Shown here: piece by piece, positions 35,186 to 44,469 of the stretch
Layout: each line of letters begins with the position of its first letter
Position numbering within the stretch: position 1 is the first letter of the stretch
Source: Candidatus Raymondbacteria bacterium RIFOXYA2_FULL_49_16
GTDB lineage: Bacteria > Fibrobacterota > OXYB2-FULL-49-7 > XYB2-FULL-49-35
DNA: 64,000 nucleotides
Direction: 5' to 3'
Assembly (NCBI GenBank): GCA_001789205.1
Contig: MFYT01000058.1
Coordinates: forward strand, 1-64,000
Position numbers and translations under genes: made by a program
The notes under the pieces: model-generated
Databases searched by the model: none
What the model saw: only the letters and a program-made list of their open reading frames with translations
Told to the model about the DNA's origin: nothing

Positions 35186-37264
35186 GTGGCGGATAACAAG
35201 AGACAACCCAAAAAGACCCCTGCCAATAAACCCGTGAAAAATTCAGGAAAAAAGGTCAAATCCCTCGCCTTTTTTGTCTTATTGGCGCTGTTCACAATCT
35301 ACGCGTTCAAGGTGTCGGAACAGCTGAGCCCCGCCGCAATGCCCATCGCCTATCCCGAATTCGCTAAGTTGATTAAAAGCGATAATATCAGGATTTCCCG
35401 CGCATGGGTCGAAAAAAACAGCCAAGGCGTTGAATTCAAAGGTAAAATCAGCAAAACCGACCTGGCCGATCCTACCTACCGGAAACAACTCGAAGACGTG
35501 GTCCATATGCCCATGACCGACGACAAAGATTTTCTCTTTTCCACCTTTCTCCCGCAGGTTACCCAGGACATGCTCAACGATTGGGAGGAACGGGGCATTC
35601 CATTCGAATTTAAACCGGAAAAAACAAACTTCCTATCAGTCTTTCTGTCAATGCTCCCCTGGATCCTCATGATCCTTTTCTGGATATTCATTTTCAGGCA
35701 GATGCAGGGAGGAGGCGGAGCAGGCGGCGGATCGCGCGGCATATTCTCGTTCGGCAAAAGCCGGGCGCGTCTCATGGCCCCTGACCTTCCAAAAACCACC
35801 TTTGAAGACGTGGCAGGCGCTGACGAGGCCAAAGTGGAGCTCGATGAAGTCATCGAATTCCTAAAAGACCCCAAAAAATTTCAGGCCTTGGGTGGAAAAA
35901 TCCCCAAAGGCGTTCTACTCCTCGGCGCTCCGGGTACCGGTAAAACGCTCCTTGCACGCGCCGTTGCCGGCGAAGCGGGCGTTCCCTTTTTCTCCATGAG
36001 CGGTTCAGATTTCGTGGAGATGTTCGTAGGTGTTGGCGCAAGCCGCGTCAGGGACCTTTTTGAACAGGGAAAAAAAAGCGCACCCTGCATTATTTTTATC
36101 GATGAAATTGACGCTGTCGGCCGCCACCGCGGCGCAGGCCTTGGCGGCGGCCACGATGAACGCGAACAAACACTCAATCAGCTCCTGGTTGAAATGGACG
36201 GGTTCGAACCAAACGCGGGCGTCATTCTTATCGCTGCTACCAACCGGCCCGATGTGCTCGATCCCGCCCTGCTGCGTCCTGGCCGTTTCGACCGCCAGAT
36301 CGTTGTCGACCGGCCCGACATCAGGGGCCGCGTAGGCATTTTAAAGGTGCATACAAGGACCGTTCCCATAGCCAAAGACGTGGACCTTTCCATTATCGCG
36401 CGCGGAACACCCGGCCTTTCGGGCGCCGACCTTGCCAATATGGTGAACGAGGCGGCGCTGCTGGCGGCTCGCTACGGACAAAAAGAAGTCACCATGCTCG
36501 ATTTCGAGGAGGCCAAGGACAAAGTCATGATGGGCACGGAGCGCAGGAGCATGCTTATCAGCGATAAAGAGAAAAAAATAATTTCATACCACGAGGCGGG
36601 CCACGCCCTTACGGGAAAATTCTGTAAAAACGCCGATCCAGTGCATAAGGTCACCATTATTCCCCGGGGTCTTGCCCTTGGCGTCACCTTTCACCTTCCC
36701 GGCGAGGATAAGCACATTAATTCCAAGGCCTATTATCTCGATGAGATCTCTGTCCTCTTTGGCGGACGTGTTGCCGAAGAGCTGGTCTTTTCCGAAGTCA
36801 CCACCGGTGCCAGTAACGACATTGAACGCGCAACTGAAATCGCCCGGAAAATGATCTGCAGTTGGGGCATGAGTGACCGCATGGGTCCCATATCGTATGG
36901 AAAAAAAGAGGAACAGATCTTTCTGGGCCGGGAAATCGCCCAGCACCGCGACTATAGCGAGGAAACAGCCCAGGCAATCGACGCGGAAGTTAAAAGCCTC
37001 CTCGAAGAGCAGCTTGCGTTCACCCGGAAGGTGCTGTCAGAAAATATCGACAAGCTCCACGCCCTGGCGCTAGCGGTACTTGAACACGAATATCTCGACT
37101 CAGAGGAAATTGCCAAGGTTCTGGATGGCAACAAGCTCGAGACCACCCGGAAACCGCGCGTCATGCCCGAGCGCCGCAAGAAAAAACAAGCCGCCGCAGA
37201 CCAGACCAAAACGCCTGAGGAAGAAGACGCGGTAAAAGGAACGAAAATAGACACACAGGCCTAA
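35186..37264 (+). CDS. ftsH: ATP-dependent zinc metalloprotease FtsH
   Basis: 692 residues from GTG 35186 with GGAGGA just before; a GTG at 35171 in the same frame has no ribosome site and would add 5. Order: N-terminal membrane helix (about 20-37), periplasmic loop, second helix ([18 protein letters not shown]), AAA domain with Walker A GAPGTGKT and Walker [35 protein letters not shown], and the zinc site in [12 protein letters not shown] Gly-rich stretch follows helix two. It degrades membrane and misfolded proteins. Basic C-terminal tail. Confidence 0.96.
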   Translation: MADNKRQPKKTPANKPVKNSGKKVKSLAFFVLLALFTIYAFKVSEQLSPAAMPIAYPEFAKLIKSDNIRISRAWVEKNSQGVEFKGKISKTDLADPTYRKQLEDVVHMPMTDDKDFLFSTFLPQVTQDMLNDWEERGIPFEFKPEKTNFLSVFLSMLPWILMILFWIFIFRQMQGGGGAGGGSRGIFSFGKSRARLMAPDLPKTTFEDVAGADEAKVELDEVIEFLKDPKKFQALGGKIPKGVLLLGAPGTGKTLLARAVAGEAGVPFFSMSGSDFVEMFVGVGASRVRDLFEQGKKSAPCIIFIDEIDAVGRHRGAGLGGGHDEREQTLNQLLVEMDGFEPNAGVILIAATNRPDVLDPALLRPGRFDRQIVVDRPDIRGRVGILKVHTRTVPIAKDVDLSIIARGTPGLSGADLANMVNEAALLAARYGQKEVTMLDFEEAKDKVMMGTERRSMLISDKEKKIISYHEAGHALTGKFCKNADPVHKVTIIPRGLALGVTFHLPGEDKHINSKAYYLDEISVLFGGRVAEELVFSEVTTGASNDIERATEIARKMICSWGMSDRMGPISYGKKEEQIFLGREIAQHRDYSEETAQAIDAEVKSLLEEQLAFTRKVLSENIDKLHALALAVLEHEYLDSEEIAKVLDGNKLETTRKPRVMPERRKKKQAAADQTKTPEEEDAVKGTKIDTQA

Positions 37265-37275
37265 AGGACGCCCCA

Positions 37276-38136
37276 ATGTTCATAGGCAAAAAAGAATTCC
37301 CAGCAGGAAATAGACCGTATCTGGTCGGTATCCTCAATGCTACACCCGACTCTTTTTACGACAACGGCAGCCACGAAATGTCTGACGACTGTGCCGCCCG
37401 AATCCAGGTCCTGGCCCGCGAAGGGGCCGATATTATCGATATTGGTGGCGAATCAAGCAGACCGGGAAGCCGGCCTGTTGACGAATCCATCGAGCTAGCC
37501 CGCGTACTCCCCGCAATTGCCATGGCAGTTAAAACCAGTACCATTCCCGTGTCAATCGACACCTGCAAGGCTTCTGTTGCCGCACAGGCGCTGCGCGCGG
37601 GCGCGGTAATGGTCAACGATATCAGCGCCCTCAGGGCAGACCCCCGCATGACCGATCTTGTCCGCGAGGCCAGGGTACCTGTGGTGCTCATGCACATACA
37701 GGGCACGCCCGCAACCATGCAGGACAACCCTTTGTATACGGACCCAGTGCGCGAAGTAAGCGATTTTCTGCTCTCCCGGGCAGCCACTGCAGAGCAAGAA
37801 GGCATTGCCGCGGAAAACATTATTCTCGATCCTGGCATCGGCTTTGGTAAGCGGCTTGAGGACAATCTTCTGCTGCTCAAGGGATTTTGCGCCTATATTA
37901 ACAACCGGTATCCAGTACTCATCGGCCACTCACGCAAAAGTTTCATCGGCGCGGTACTCAATAGACCGAAACCAGCCGGCCGCCTGTTCGGCAGTATCGG
38001 TGCCGCGCTTGCCGCTGTCCAAAATGGCGCGGCTTTTCTCCGCGTACACGATGTGCAGGCTACTCGCGACGCCCTTGCGGTGTACGGCCGGATAACCATG
38101 GCAGGCATAGAGGAGACTATTAATGGAATTGTTTAA
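37276..38136 (+). CDS. folP: dihydropteroate synthase
   Basis: 286 residues. Motifs: GILNATPDSFYDNG, DIGGESSRPGS, VSIDTCKASVA, MVNDISALRADPRM, VLMHIQGTPATMQ, ILDPGIGFGKRLEDN and IGHSRKSFIG, which together define the family. It joins p-aminobenzoate to dihydropterin pyrophosphate in folate synthesis. The 14-base overlap with the diadenylate cyclase gene suggests coupling; the ftsH-folP-cdaA order is common in several phyla. Confidence 0.96.
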   Translation: MFIGKKEFPAGNRPYLVGILNATPDSFYDNGSHEMSDDCAARIQVLAREGADIIDIGGESSRPGSRPVDESIELARVLPAIAMAVKTSTIPVSIDTCKASVAAQALRAGAVMVNDISALRADPRMTDLVREARVPVVLMHIQGTPATMQDNPLYTDPVREVSDFLLSRAATAEQEGIAAENIILDPGIGFGKRLEDNLLLLKGFCAYINNRYPVLIGHSRKSFIGAVLNRPKPAGRLFGSIGAALAAVQNGAAFLRVHDVQATRDALAVYGRITMAGIEETINGIV

Positions 38137-38890
38137 GATCAGCTTCCTGACCGTCACTCTGTACGATGTCGCGGACATCACCATTGTCGCTGGTATCATT
38201 TATATGATCATCCGGTGGCTTAAAGGCAGCCGTTCGGTCCAAATGTTCTTTGCCATAATCTTTCTCTTCATAGTCTCTCTTATTGCGGACTGGCTTAACC
38301 TTCACGGTCTTGGCTGGATCATGTCAAACATCAAGACCATCGGCCTGGTGGCTTTCTTCATCGTCTTCCAGCCTGAGATCCGAAGCGCGCTGATCAATGT
38401 GGGCAACATTGGCATGGGCGACCTCTTTTTTAAAAAGCAGAAGGGCCGCATTCCCGTTGACGCGATCATTGCAGGCGCGGTCGAACTTTCAAAACGCGGA
38501 CTTGGGGGGCTGACGGTAATCGAAAAAAAGGTGGGGCTCAGAAACGTGCTCGAATCGGGAAAGCCGCTTGATGCTGATGTGACCCCTGAGCTCATCACTA
38601 CCATCTTTTCAAAAAACACACCGCTGCACGATGGCGCCATTGTCATACGGGGAAACAAAATTGTCGCCGCGGCGTGCGTGCTCCCGCTGTTGCAAAATCC
38701 CGGTCTTGAAGAGCGTCAATACGGCATGCGTCACCGGGCTGGCCTGGGCATTGCGGCCGAAACCGACGCTGTTGTTGTCATGGTTTCCGAGCAGTCGCGC
38801 GAAATATCCATTAGCTATGGAAAAGATTTTATCCGCGGGGTTTCGGTCAAGGAATTAAAAAGCAAGATTGAATACTATTTAAACCAGTGA
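38123..38890 (+). CDS. cdaA: diadenylate cyclase (DisA_N domain, CdaA type)
   Basis: 255 residues. Three membrane helices at the start (about 14-80), then the DAC catalytic domain: FSKNTPLHDGAIVIRGNKI with the DGA motif and GMRHRAGLGIAAETDAVVV with RHR. Coiled segment at the end. It makes c-di-AMP from two ATP and is usually paired with a CdaR regulator; here the gene after it encodes a formylglycine-enzyme-like protein, not CdaR. Overlaps both neighbours. Confidence 0.94.
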   Translation: MELFKISFLTVTLYDVADITIVAGIIYMIIRWLKGSRSVQMFFAIIFLFIVSLIADWLNLHGLGWIMSNIKTIGLVAFFIVFQPEIRSALINVGNIGMGDLFFKKQKGRIPVDAIIAGAVELSKRGLGGLTVIEKKVGLRNVLESGKPLDADVTPELITTIFSKNTPLHDGAIVIRGNKIVAAACVLPLLQNPGLEERQYGMRHRAGLGIAAETDAVVVMVSEQSREISISYGKDFIRGVSVKELKSKIEYYLNQ

Positions 38891-39939
38891 AAAACGGCAG
38901 ACGCTCAGCCCTGCGGATAGCCGGGCTCACCATTCTCTTCATAGCGTTTTTCCTTGCATTGAACCTTTTTTTCTGCAATGACCGCATTGAGCCCATTGAC
39001 CTATCAATGCCCGTTTTCACTCACGTTGCGGCGCCGTCCAGTCCGTCCGACCTGGCAAGTCAAAGAAATTCAACCGTTTTAAAACCTGTGAAAAAAGAAA
39101 AACAGACAATACCAGCGCCACCGGAAGCAATCGCCGCATCTGAAGACAGCGCCACCGCAGCGGATCCGGGTGTGAATCTCGATAAGAAACCTCCTTTTGT
39201 GTGGGCTGACCCTGGGCCGGGAATACACAACAAACCTCTTTCCATTGCGTTGTATGCCGATGAACCCGCTGATATTGAATTGATGCTGGGTTCAGCCGGA
39301 GAATGGGTTCCCTATGAAAAACCTATTCCAGTGACCGATTCACTGCGTCTTGCTTTCAGGGGCACTGACCGTGCGGGAAACCGTTCCGACCCAATAGTCC
39401 GGCATTATTTCATCCGTGCGGCCCCGGCGCTTCGGTGCGCTGACGCCATGGTGTTCGTTGAAACCAGCGCCAGGACCTTCTGCATCGACCAATACGAATG
39501 GCCGAATAAGAAGGGGACTTTCCCACTGGGATTTGTCAATTGGTATATGGCCTATGATTCGTGCCGCGCCACTGGAAAAAGACTCTGTACCGCAGTGGAA
39601 TGGGAAGACGCGTGCGCGGGCAGAAACAACACGCAATATCCCTATGGCAACGTCTACGAGGCCCGCACCTGTAATACCGAAAATGATAAGGCATACACTT
39701 CAGGCGCCTATGGCGAATGCCGCAGCTTTGCGGGCGCATACGATATGTCAGGAAACCTGAGGGAATGGACCGCATCACATTCAGAACAAAACCCAAGGTA
39801 CTATCAAGTCTATGGCGGTTTCTGGGAAAACAGGGGCGCTTCCACCTGCAGATCAGCTCAATATAGCTTTTATCCTCAGAACAAGTTTGTTTCAATAGGG
39901 TTTAGATGCTGCGGAGATACCCTGCAGCCAAGGCGTTAG
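38887..39939 (+). CDS. membrane-anchored protein with formylglycine-generating-enzyme-like domain
   Basis: 350 residues from GTG 38887, overlapping the cdaA stop. N-terminal membrane helix (about 12-29), a Pro/Ala-rich linker, an Ig-like region (PGPGIHNKPLSIALYAD ... RAGNRSDP), and a C-terminal SUMF1 fold: CIDQYEWPNKKG, AYDSCRATGKRLCTAVEWED, YDMSGNLREWTAS and FVSIGFRCC. Several Cys are present, including CIDQ, LCT, C-AG and the end FRCC. True formylglycine enzymes have two active-site Cys; identity here is uncertain. A second such protein is at 15231. Likely periplasmic and linked to c-di-AMP only by position. Confidence 0.78.
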   Translation: MKNGRRSALRIAGLTILFIAFFLALNLFFCNDRIEPIDLSMPVFTHVAAPSSPSDLASQRNSTVLKPVKKEKQTIPAPPEAIAASEDSATAADPGVNLDKKPPFVWADPGPGIHNKPLSIALYADEPADIELMLGSAGEWVPYEKPIPVTDSLRLAFRGTDRAGNRSDPIVRHYFIRAAPALRCADAMVFVETSARTFCIDQYEWPNKKGTFPLGFVNWYMAYDSCRATGKRLCTAVEWEDACAGRNNTQYPYGNVYEARTCNTENDKAYTSGAYGECRSFAGAYDMSGNLREWTASHSEQNPRYYQVYGGFWENRGASTCRSAQYSFYPQNKFVSIGFRCCGDTLQPRR

Positions 39940-40178
39940 GCGGAAAAAAGTTTTGCGAATTTATCGGACAGGTCATCAAGAACCGCATCGGAATTATAAT
40001 AGCGGTTCCTGATTTTTGCCTTGACCGATTCGAGCGCCCTGTTGCCCAAAACTGACGAAGAAATTTCCACACTGTCCCGAGCACCAATAGCGGTCTTTTT
40101 TAGCGAGGTATTTGCGGAGGAGGAGGCCTTTTTAGCCTGTTCTACTGTCTGTGGATGCATTGCTGCTTGGATTTTCAT
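39936..40178 (-). CDS. FlgM-like small protein
   Basis: 80 residues with AAAGG six bases before the ATG. The C-terminal half, DSVEISSSVLGNRALESVKA then NRYYNSDAVLDDLSDKFAKLF, matches the pattern of FlgM anti-sigma-28 proteins (VE-S, a VK-KI helix, 'Y..d...iAdkLl'). The N-terminal half is Ala/Lys-rich and disordered. No flagellar gene is in the window. The stop codons of this gene and the formylglycine-like gene overlap inside TTAG. Confidence 0.5.
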   Translation of the reverse strand: MKIQAAMHPQTVEQAKKASSSANTSLKKTAIGARDSVEISSSVLGNRALESVKAKIRNRYYNSDAVLDDLSDKFAKLFSA

Positions 40179-40359
40179 AGTATGCCTTTAGCACTCAAGT
40201 ACTTCCTTGGAACAGCCGATATTAAATATGCAAATCGGTGTTTCACCATAAAAGGGGCCGGAAAAAACGAATTTCTGGTCCTTTTTTATTTAATCCATGC
40301 AGAAAAGCCTGGAAACCAGACTCCCTCTATAACCAATATCGGCAGATTATCGCAGGACT

Positions 40360-41937
40360 TTAGGGATTTCTGGAAGTGGAATCGGGCTGCTGGCCCCGCT
40401 GCTGCTTGGCGGCAATGATATCGATGGACTTGTTTATATAGTCCCGCTTCGGATGTTTTGAATCGAGATCTAGGGCCTTACGGAAATAGGCAAGACACTC
40501 CTGGTATTTCTCGGTTAATCGGTTGCGAAAATAAAAATCAGCGGCTTCAAAATACGCGTCCGGGTTGGTCTTTGCCGCTGTAATGCCCTTCAGAAAATAT
40601 TGCTCAGCATCGCTGAGACGCGACAATTGTTCGCACGACCTGCCGGCATAGACATACCCGTCAAGACGGGTCGGATCAATCTCCACTGCTTCCTGAAATT
40701 GCGCCAACGCCTCGTCCCGCCGCTTTAGCTTGAGATACGCCTGTCCCAGATATAGCCGGCCATCAAAAAGATAGGGGTTTTTTCCAATAGCATCCTCAAG
40801 CAACGGCAGCGCTGTTGTGTTCTTGTTTTGCACGACATAGAGAATCCCTAAATGCATTTTCGCCGATCCAAAGTCCGGGTTTGTTTCGAGCGCATTTTTC
40901 AAATAGAATTCCGCCTTGTCATAGTTCTGCAGGAAGGTATAGGCAACACCCAACAGGTCCGCGACCGCCGGGTTCTTCTTTCCCGATTCAATCGCTTCCT
41001 TGAGCACATCACGCGCGTCGAAATATTTCCCCTGGGCAATAAGCAGTCCCCCGAACCGGAGACGATATTCGACTGAGCCTGGGTTCTGCGCCACTGCCTG
41101 CGAATAGCACTGGAGCGCGTCGCCATAGCGCTGCATGCTCTCGTATAGGCTACCCAAACTCGCCTGGACCGAAGGATTAAACCCCATGCGCGATAGCGCC
41201 ATCTTGTATTCGTAGAGCGCCATCTCGTTGTCCGCCTTGAGCCGGTAGATATCGCCTAGTACTTCGTGAGGAGAAGCCAGGTTCGGATCGACCGTTGTAG
41301 CGGCCTGGGCCTCGTCCTGAGCACGGTTAAAATCTCCTGCTGTGAGATAAAAGCGGGCGAGACTTACCCGGGGCTTTCCATTGGCCGGCGCCACTTTAAT
41401 TGCCTTTTGAAACATTTCCTTTGCCTCGGCAGGTTTTCCCATCAACTCGTACACTTCCCCCAGGCCGGTCATATATTCAGCATCCTCTGGCTTAAGATCG
41501 AGGGCCCGGGAATACTGCTGTTGGGCTTTGGTGAGATCACCGGAAAAACGGCAGGCGACCGCCAGATTATACAGAATATCAGCGTTGTTTCCCTGCGTAT
41601 TCAGCAGCTTTTCGTAGAGGGGGATGGCGCGCGCATGGTCACCAACGGCAGAATAGGCGCTGGCAAGGTTGATCGCGGCTTCTTTGACTTCAGGATTTAT
41701 TTCAATGCATTTCTCGTACAGGGCGATTGCCCGGTTGGGTTGCCCGGAAAGAAAATAGGCGTTCCCCAAATACAGGATATTTTCGTACCGGTCGGGCCGT
41801 TCTTTCAGGGATTTTTCGAGGGTAAGAATGGCGCGTTTGTAGTCGCGTATGGCAATGAACATCTTTGCCTCGGAAACCGCGTCAGCAAAAAGGGCGGCCG
41901 CAAGGCATGCAATAAGCAGAAGAACGATGTGTTTCAT
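40360..41937 (-). CDS. exported TPR-repeat protein (last gene of the large operon)
   Basis: 525 residues with a signal peptide (about 1-20) ending near AVSEA. The mature chain carries about 13 tetratricopeptide repeats, e.g. YLGNAYFLSGQPNRAIALYE and YLGQAYLKLKRRDEALAQFQ, with consensus G/Y/A/P positions well kept. A short Gln/Pro-rich tail follows. It is 12 bases after the propeller gene. TPR scaffolds here probably bring together periplasmic parts of the machine. A 182-base gene-free gap, with only a weak hairpin, separates it from the FlgM-like gene. Confidence 0.87.
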   Translation of the reverse strand: MKHIVLLLIACLAAALFADAVSEAKMFIAIRDYKRAILTLEKSLKERPDRYENILYLGNAYFLSGQPNRAIALYEKCIEINPEVKEAAINLASAYSAVGDHARAIPLYEKLLNTQGNNADILYNLAVACRFSGDLTKAQQQYSRALDLKPEDAEYMTGLGEVYELMGKPAEAKEMFQKAIKVAPANGKPRVSLARFYLTAGDFNRAQDEAQAATTVDPNLASPHEVLGDIYRLKADNEMALYEYKMALSRMGFNPSVQASLGSLYESMQRYGDALQCYSQAVAQNPGSVEYRLRFGGLLIAQGKYFDARDVLKEAIESGKKNPAVADLLGVAYTFLQNYDKAEFYLKNALETNPDFGSAKMHLGILYVVQNKNTTALPLLEDAIGKNPYLFDGRLYLGQAYLKLKRRDEALAQFQEAVEIDPTRLDGYVYAGRSCEQLSRLSDAEQYFLKGITAAKTNPDAYFEAADFYFRNRLTEKYQECLAYFRKALDLDSKHPKRDYINKSIDIIAAKQQRGQQPDSTSRNP

Positions 41938-41949
41938 GGTTTCGCGTTC

Positions 41950-43941
41950 CTAGAACCGGATATTGAGAAGCGTTTCCGCATACCCGCGATGGTACCGGGA
42001 AACACCTCCATAACATCCAATAAAAACATATGATGGGGTGGCGCATATTGACCGGACCTGCCCGGAAACAAGTCCATCGCTTGCCATCAGCCGTCTCCAT
42101 TCACCAGCGCTTGTATCATAAATATAACATCCCGCATCATGGGTTCCAACCCAAAGCGTCTTCCCTATCGCCCGCATTGCAGTAATGGTATTCCGTTCTT
42201 CTCGAGCCATGCCGTACACACTGTCCGGAGTGATAGGCAGGGCGACAAAATCCCTTCCTGCGCCTTTGCTGACAAAAACACCTTGGGTCTTAAAAGCGGC
42301 ATACACGTCCTGCCCAATATGTGTAACTGCAACGGCTCCAGGCTTATCGTCAAGAAATGACCCTATGACGCTATCGCGTGAAAAGTCGAACCGTTTCAGG
42401 CCATTACCCAATGTGCCGATCCAGAGGCCAGCACTATCGGCGCATAGAGCAGTAACCCGCCAGGACTTTGTTCCGGCAAGCAACGAGAAGGTCTCTTGTT
42501 CCCTGTGAAAACAGATGACCCCCGCGGGACTTCCCAGGAAAAAATCGGTCCGGTCCGCCAGTTTTTCGATGCAGGAAATATCGTAGAGGGAGCGGCCATC
42601 ATTGGTTTTAGTAAAAAATGCGTATGCATCCGCTTTGCAGTCCGCATACCCGAAACCATGATACCCGCTATAAAACAGCAATCCCCGATCGAACAGAAGC
42701 GCGGTAATGTTCGGTTCCAACACATCGAACCGGTCGTCAAGATGGGACGCTAGCTGGAATTGCTCCACACTGAAAAGATCGCAATACCCGCCCTGATACC
42801 CATACCCCGCGCACACAAGGCTGTCGGTAGCGGTTATAACCGACATGTTTTGCCGGGAAAGACCGGCGCGCATGGGAACAAATTCAACCTCTTTTTTGCG
42901 GATAACACCGGCACCGCTGTTTTTATCGCCATACCAGATGGAATCGGGAAAATTGAGCATGCACTGGATTTGGAGTTCGTCGATGCCACGTCTCCGCTCG
43001 CTGACAAACTGGATCCACACATCCTCACGATCGTGATACCGCCACAACCCAAACGGGGTTCCGCACCACATGCCGTCAGTCTCTTCCTCAAAGACATAGG
43101 CGCCCCTGGTTGGAAAATTGCGTGCGATGGTCGCCGTGTCCCCGCCTGCGCCGCACCGCCATACCCCAAAATCAGAGGTGGCTATCCAGAGCTGCCCTTT
43201 GCGGTCCATGACATCCCAAATACTGGTATTCTTGTCCAATATCCGGTTAAAAAAGATCTGTCTGAATGAGTTGCTCTGTTTGTCGGGGGTATAGAAAAAA
43301 AGCTGCCCGCCTTCGAACCCTATATAGAGCCCATTGCCATGCGACTTTAAACAGGTAATCCGCGTCTTTGACCTGACACCGGGGACATGGAAAGGAATAA
43401 ACACATGTGAGCTCTCTGGTCTCAGAAAAATCGAACCGTTTTCAAACGCGCAGAACAATCCCCTGCCTGGTAAATACTCCACAGCGAGTGCGCGGCCTGA
43501 ATCGCCTGCCGGAAAGACCGGTTCGCGAAAAAAAGACCGGGATTGAGCATTGAACCGGGCGCACCCCCTTTCCGTACCCACCCACAGTTCTCCCTTGGCC
43601 ATACACAGGTCGTACACTTCTTCCGATGGTAACCCATGATCGAGTCCAAACCTTGTCCAGATACCTGTCCTCGGGTAGTATTGCCGCAGGCCTTCGGCTG
43701 AAGCAAGCCAGAGGGGCCCTTTTTCTCCTTCAGGAGCCAGCATTGCGTAGACCCTGCTCATTTCAAGAAACCGGACACATTGCGATGTATCAAAGTTTAT
43801 ATTCCGCGAGGGTGGGACAGAAAAAACGCCGAAGAGGATGTACAAGATAATGATGAGAAGAGCTGCGGATATCCCGATGAAGAACGCCGTGACCGACCGC
43901 CGGCGCCTGCTTTGTTTTCTATACGCGGCGAAAAATTCCAT
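41950..43941 (-). CDS. membrane-anchored beta-propeller protein
   Basis: 663 residues. A basic start (RKQSRRRRS) and one membrane helix (about 18-42) put the rest in the periplasm. The rest is propeller blades of the two-component-regulator type: GPLWLASAEGLRQYYP, GELWVGTERGCARFN, GQLWIATSDFGVWR, KTLWVGTHDAGCYIYD, and SYVFIGCYGGVSRYH. No kinase, Y_Y_Y or DNA-binding domain follows. The 920-residue propeller at 6553 has the same blade type, so the two are probably related. Likely a sensor or docking subunit next to the ExbD/ExbB motor. Confidence 0.85.
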   Translation of the reverse strand: MEFFAAYRKQSRRRRSVTAFFIGISAALLIIILYILFGVFSVPPSRNINFDTSQCVRFLEMSRVYAMLAPEGEKGPLWLASAEGLRQYYPRTGIWTRFGLDHGLPSEEVYDLCMAKGELWVGTERGCARFNAQSRSFFREPVFPAGDSGRALAVEYLPGRGLFCAFENGSIFLRPESSHVFIPFHVPGVRSKTRITCLKSHGNGLYIGFEGGQLFFYTPDKQSNSFRQIFFNRILDKNTSIWDVMDRKGQLWIATSDFGVWRCGAGGDTATIARNFPTRGAYVFEEETDGMWCGTPFGLWRYHDREDVWIQFVSERRRGIDELQIQCMLNFPDSIWYGDKNSGAGVIRKKEVEFVPMRAGLSRQNMSVITATDSLVCAGYGYQGGYCDLFSVEQFQLASHLDDRFDVLEPNITALLFDRGLLFYSGYHGFGYADCKADAYAFFTKTNDGRSLYDISCIEKLADRTDFFLGSPAGVICFHREQETFSLLAGTKSWRVTALCADSAGLWIGTLGNGLKRFDFSRDSVIGSFLDDKPGAVAVTHIGQDVYAAFKTQGVFVSKGAGRDFVALPITPDSVYGMAREERNTITAMRAIGKTLWVGTHDAGCYIYDTSAGEWRRLMASDGLVSGQVRSICATPSYVFIGCYGGVSRYHRGYAETLLNIRF

Positions 43942-43964
43942 GAGAGGGGATCACCGTTCGCGCA

Positions 43965-44453
43965 TCAGGAGGGCGGGATGAGGGAGAACCCTTTCATGCC
44001 CACGGCCTTGGCGCGATCAATGACCTGCATGATCTTTTCGTGATAGGTAGTAATGTCGCCCTGGACGATCAGGACGTCCTTTTTGTAGCCCTGCTTGATA
44101 CACTCACTAATGCGGTATTGCAAATAATCAAACGCCTTCTTTCGTTCTTCGTCCCATTTGCTCCGGTCTTCTGACGCAGTGAGCGCAAACTCCTCGCCGT
44201 TGATTTTCACCAGGCCGTCGCGCACAAGATAGTGGTCTTTTTCAATAAGATCGGCGCCGACGAACACGACAATATCTTTCTCCTTCTTTTCATCGCCGCC
44301 CGCCTTCTTGCTTCCTCCTATGGGAAACTTGATGGCAACACCGTAGATATAGGTGGCCGACATGATGACCATGAAAAAAATGATGAGGGTAGTAATACAA
44401 TCGACGAGGGAATTAATATTAACAGTATCTTCGGTATCGGTTCTGAGTTTCAT
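43965..44453 (-). CDS. ExbD/TolR-like protein
   Basis: 162 residues. A short cytoplasmic start, one membrane helix at about 15-38 with the key Asp, D18, in VNINSLVDCITTLIIFF, then a periplasmic domain (DIVVFVGADLIEKDHYLVRD ... DVLIVQGDITTYHEKIMQVI) of normal ExbD plan. Asp in this position carries protons in ExbD/TolR/MotB. It should pair with ExbB at 45299. A second ExbD-like protein next to it lacks this Asp, so this one is probably the proton-conducting partner. Confidence 0.87.
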   Translation of the reverse strand: MKLRTDTEDTVNINSLVDCITTLIIFFMVIMSATYIYGVAIKFPIGGSKKAGGDEKKEKDIVVFVGADLIEKDHYLVRDGLVKINGEEFALTASEDRSKWDEERKKAFDYLQYRISECIKQGYKKDVLIVQGDITTYHEKIMQVIDRAKAVGMKGFSLIPPS

Positions 44454-44469
44454 ATGATTTTTCGCCTTA

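Noticed and set aside
40179-40359. Strong terminator between the large operon and the FlgM-like gene
   Set aside because: A stem near 40252-40290 is imperfect and has mismatches; not reported as a terminator.
42396-42740. Small frames opposite the propeller gene
   Set aside because: Sequence is shadow translation with no ribosome site or family marks.
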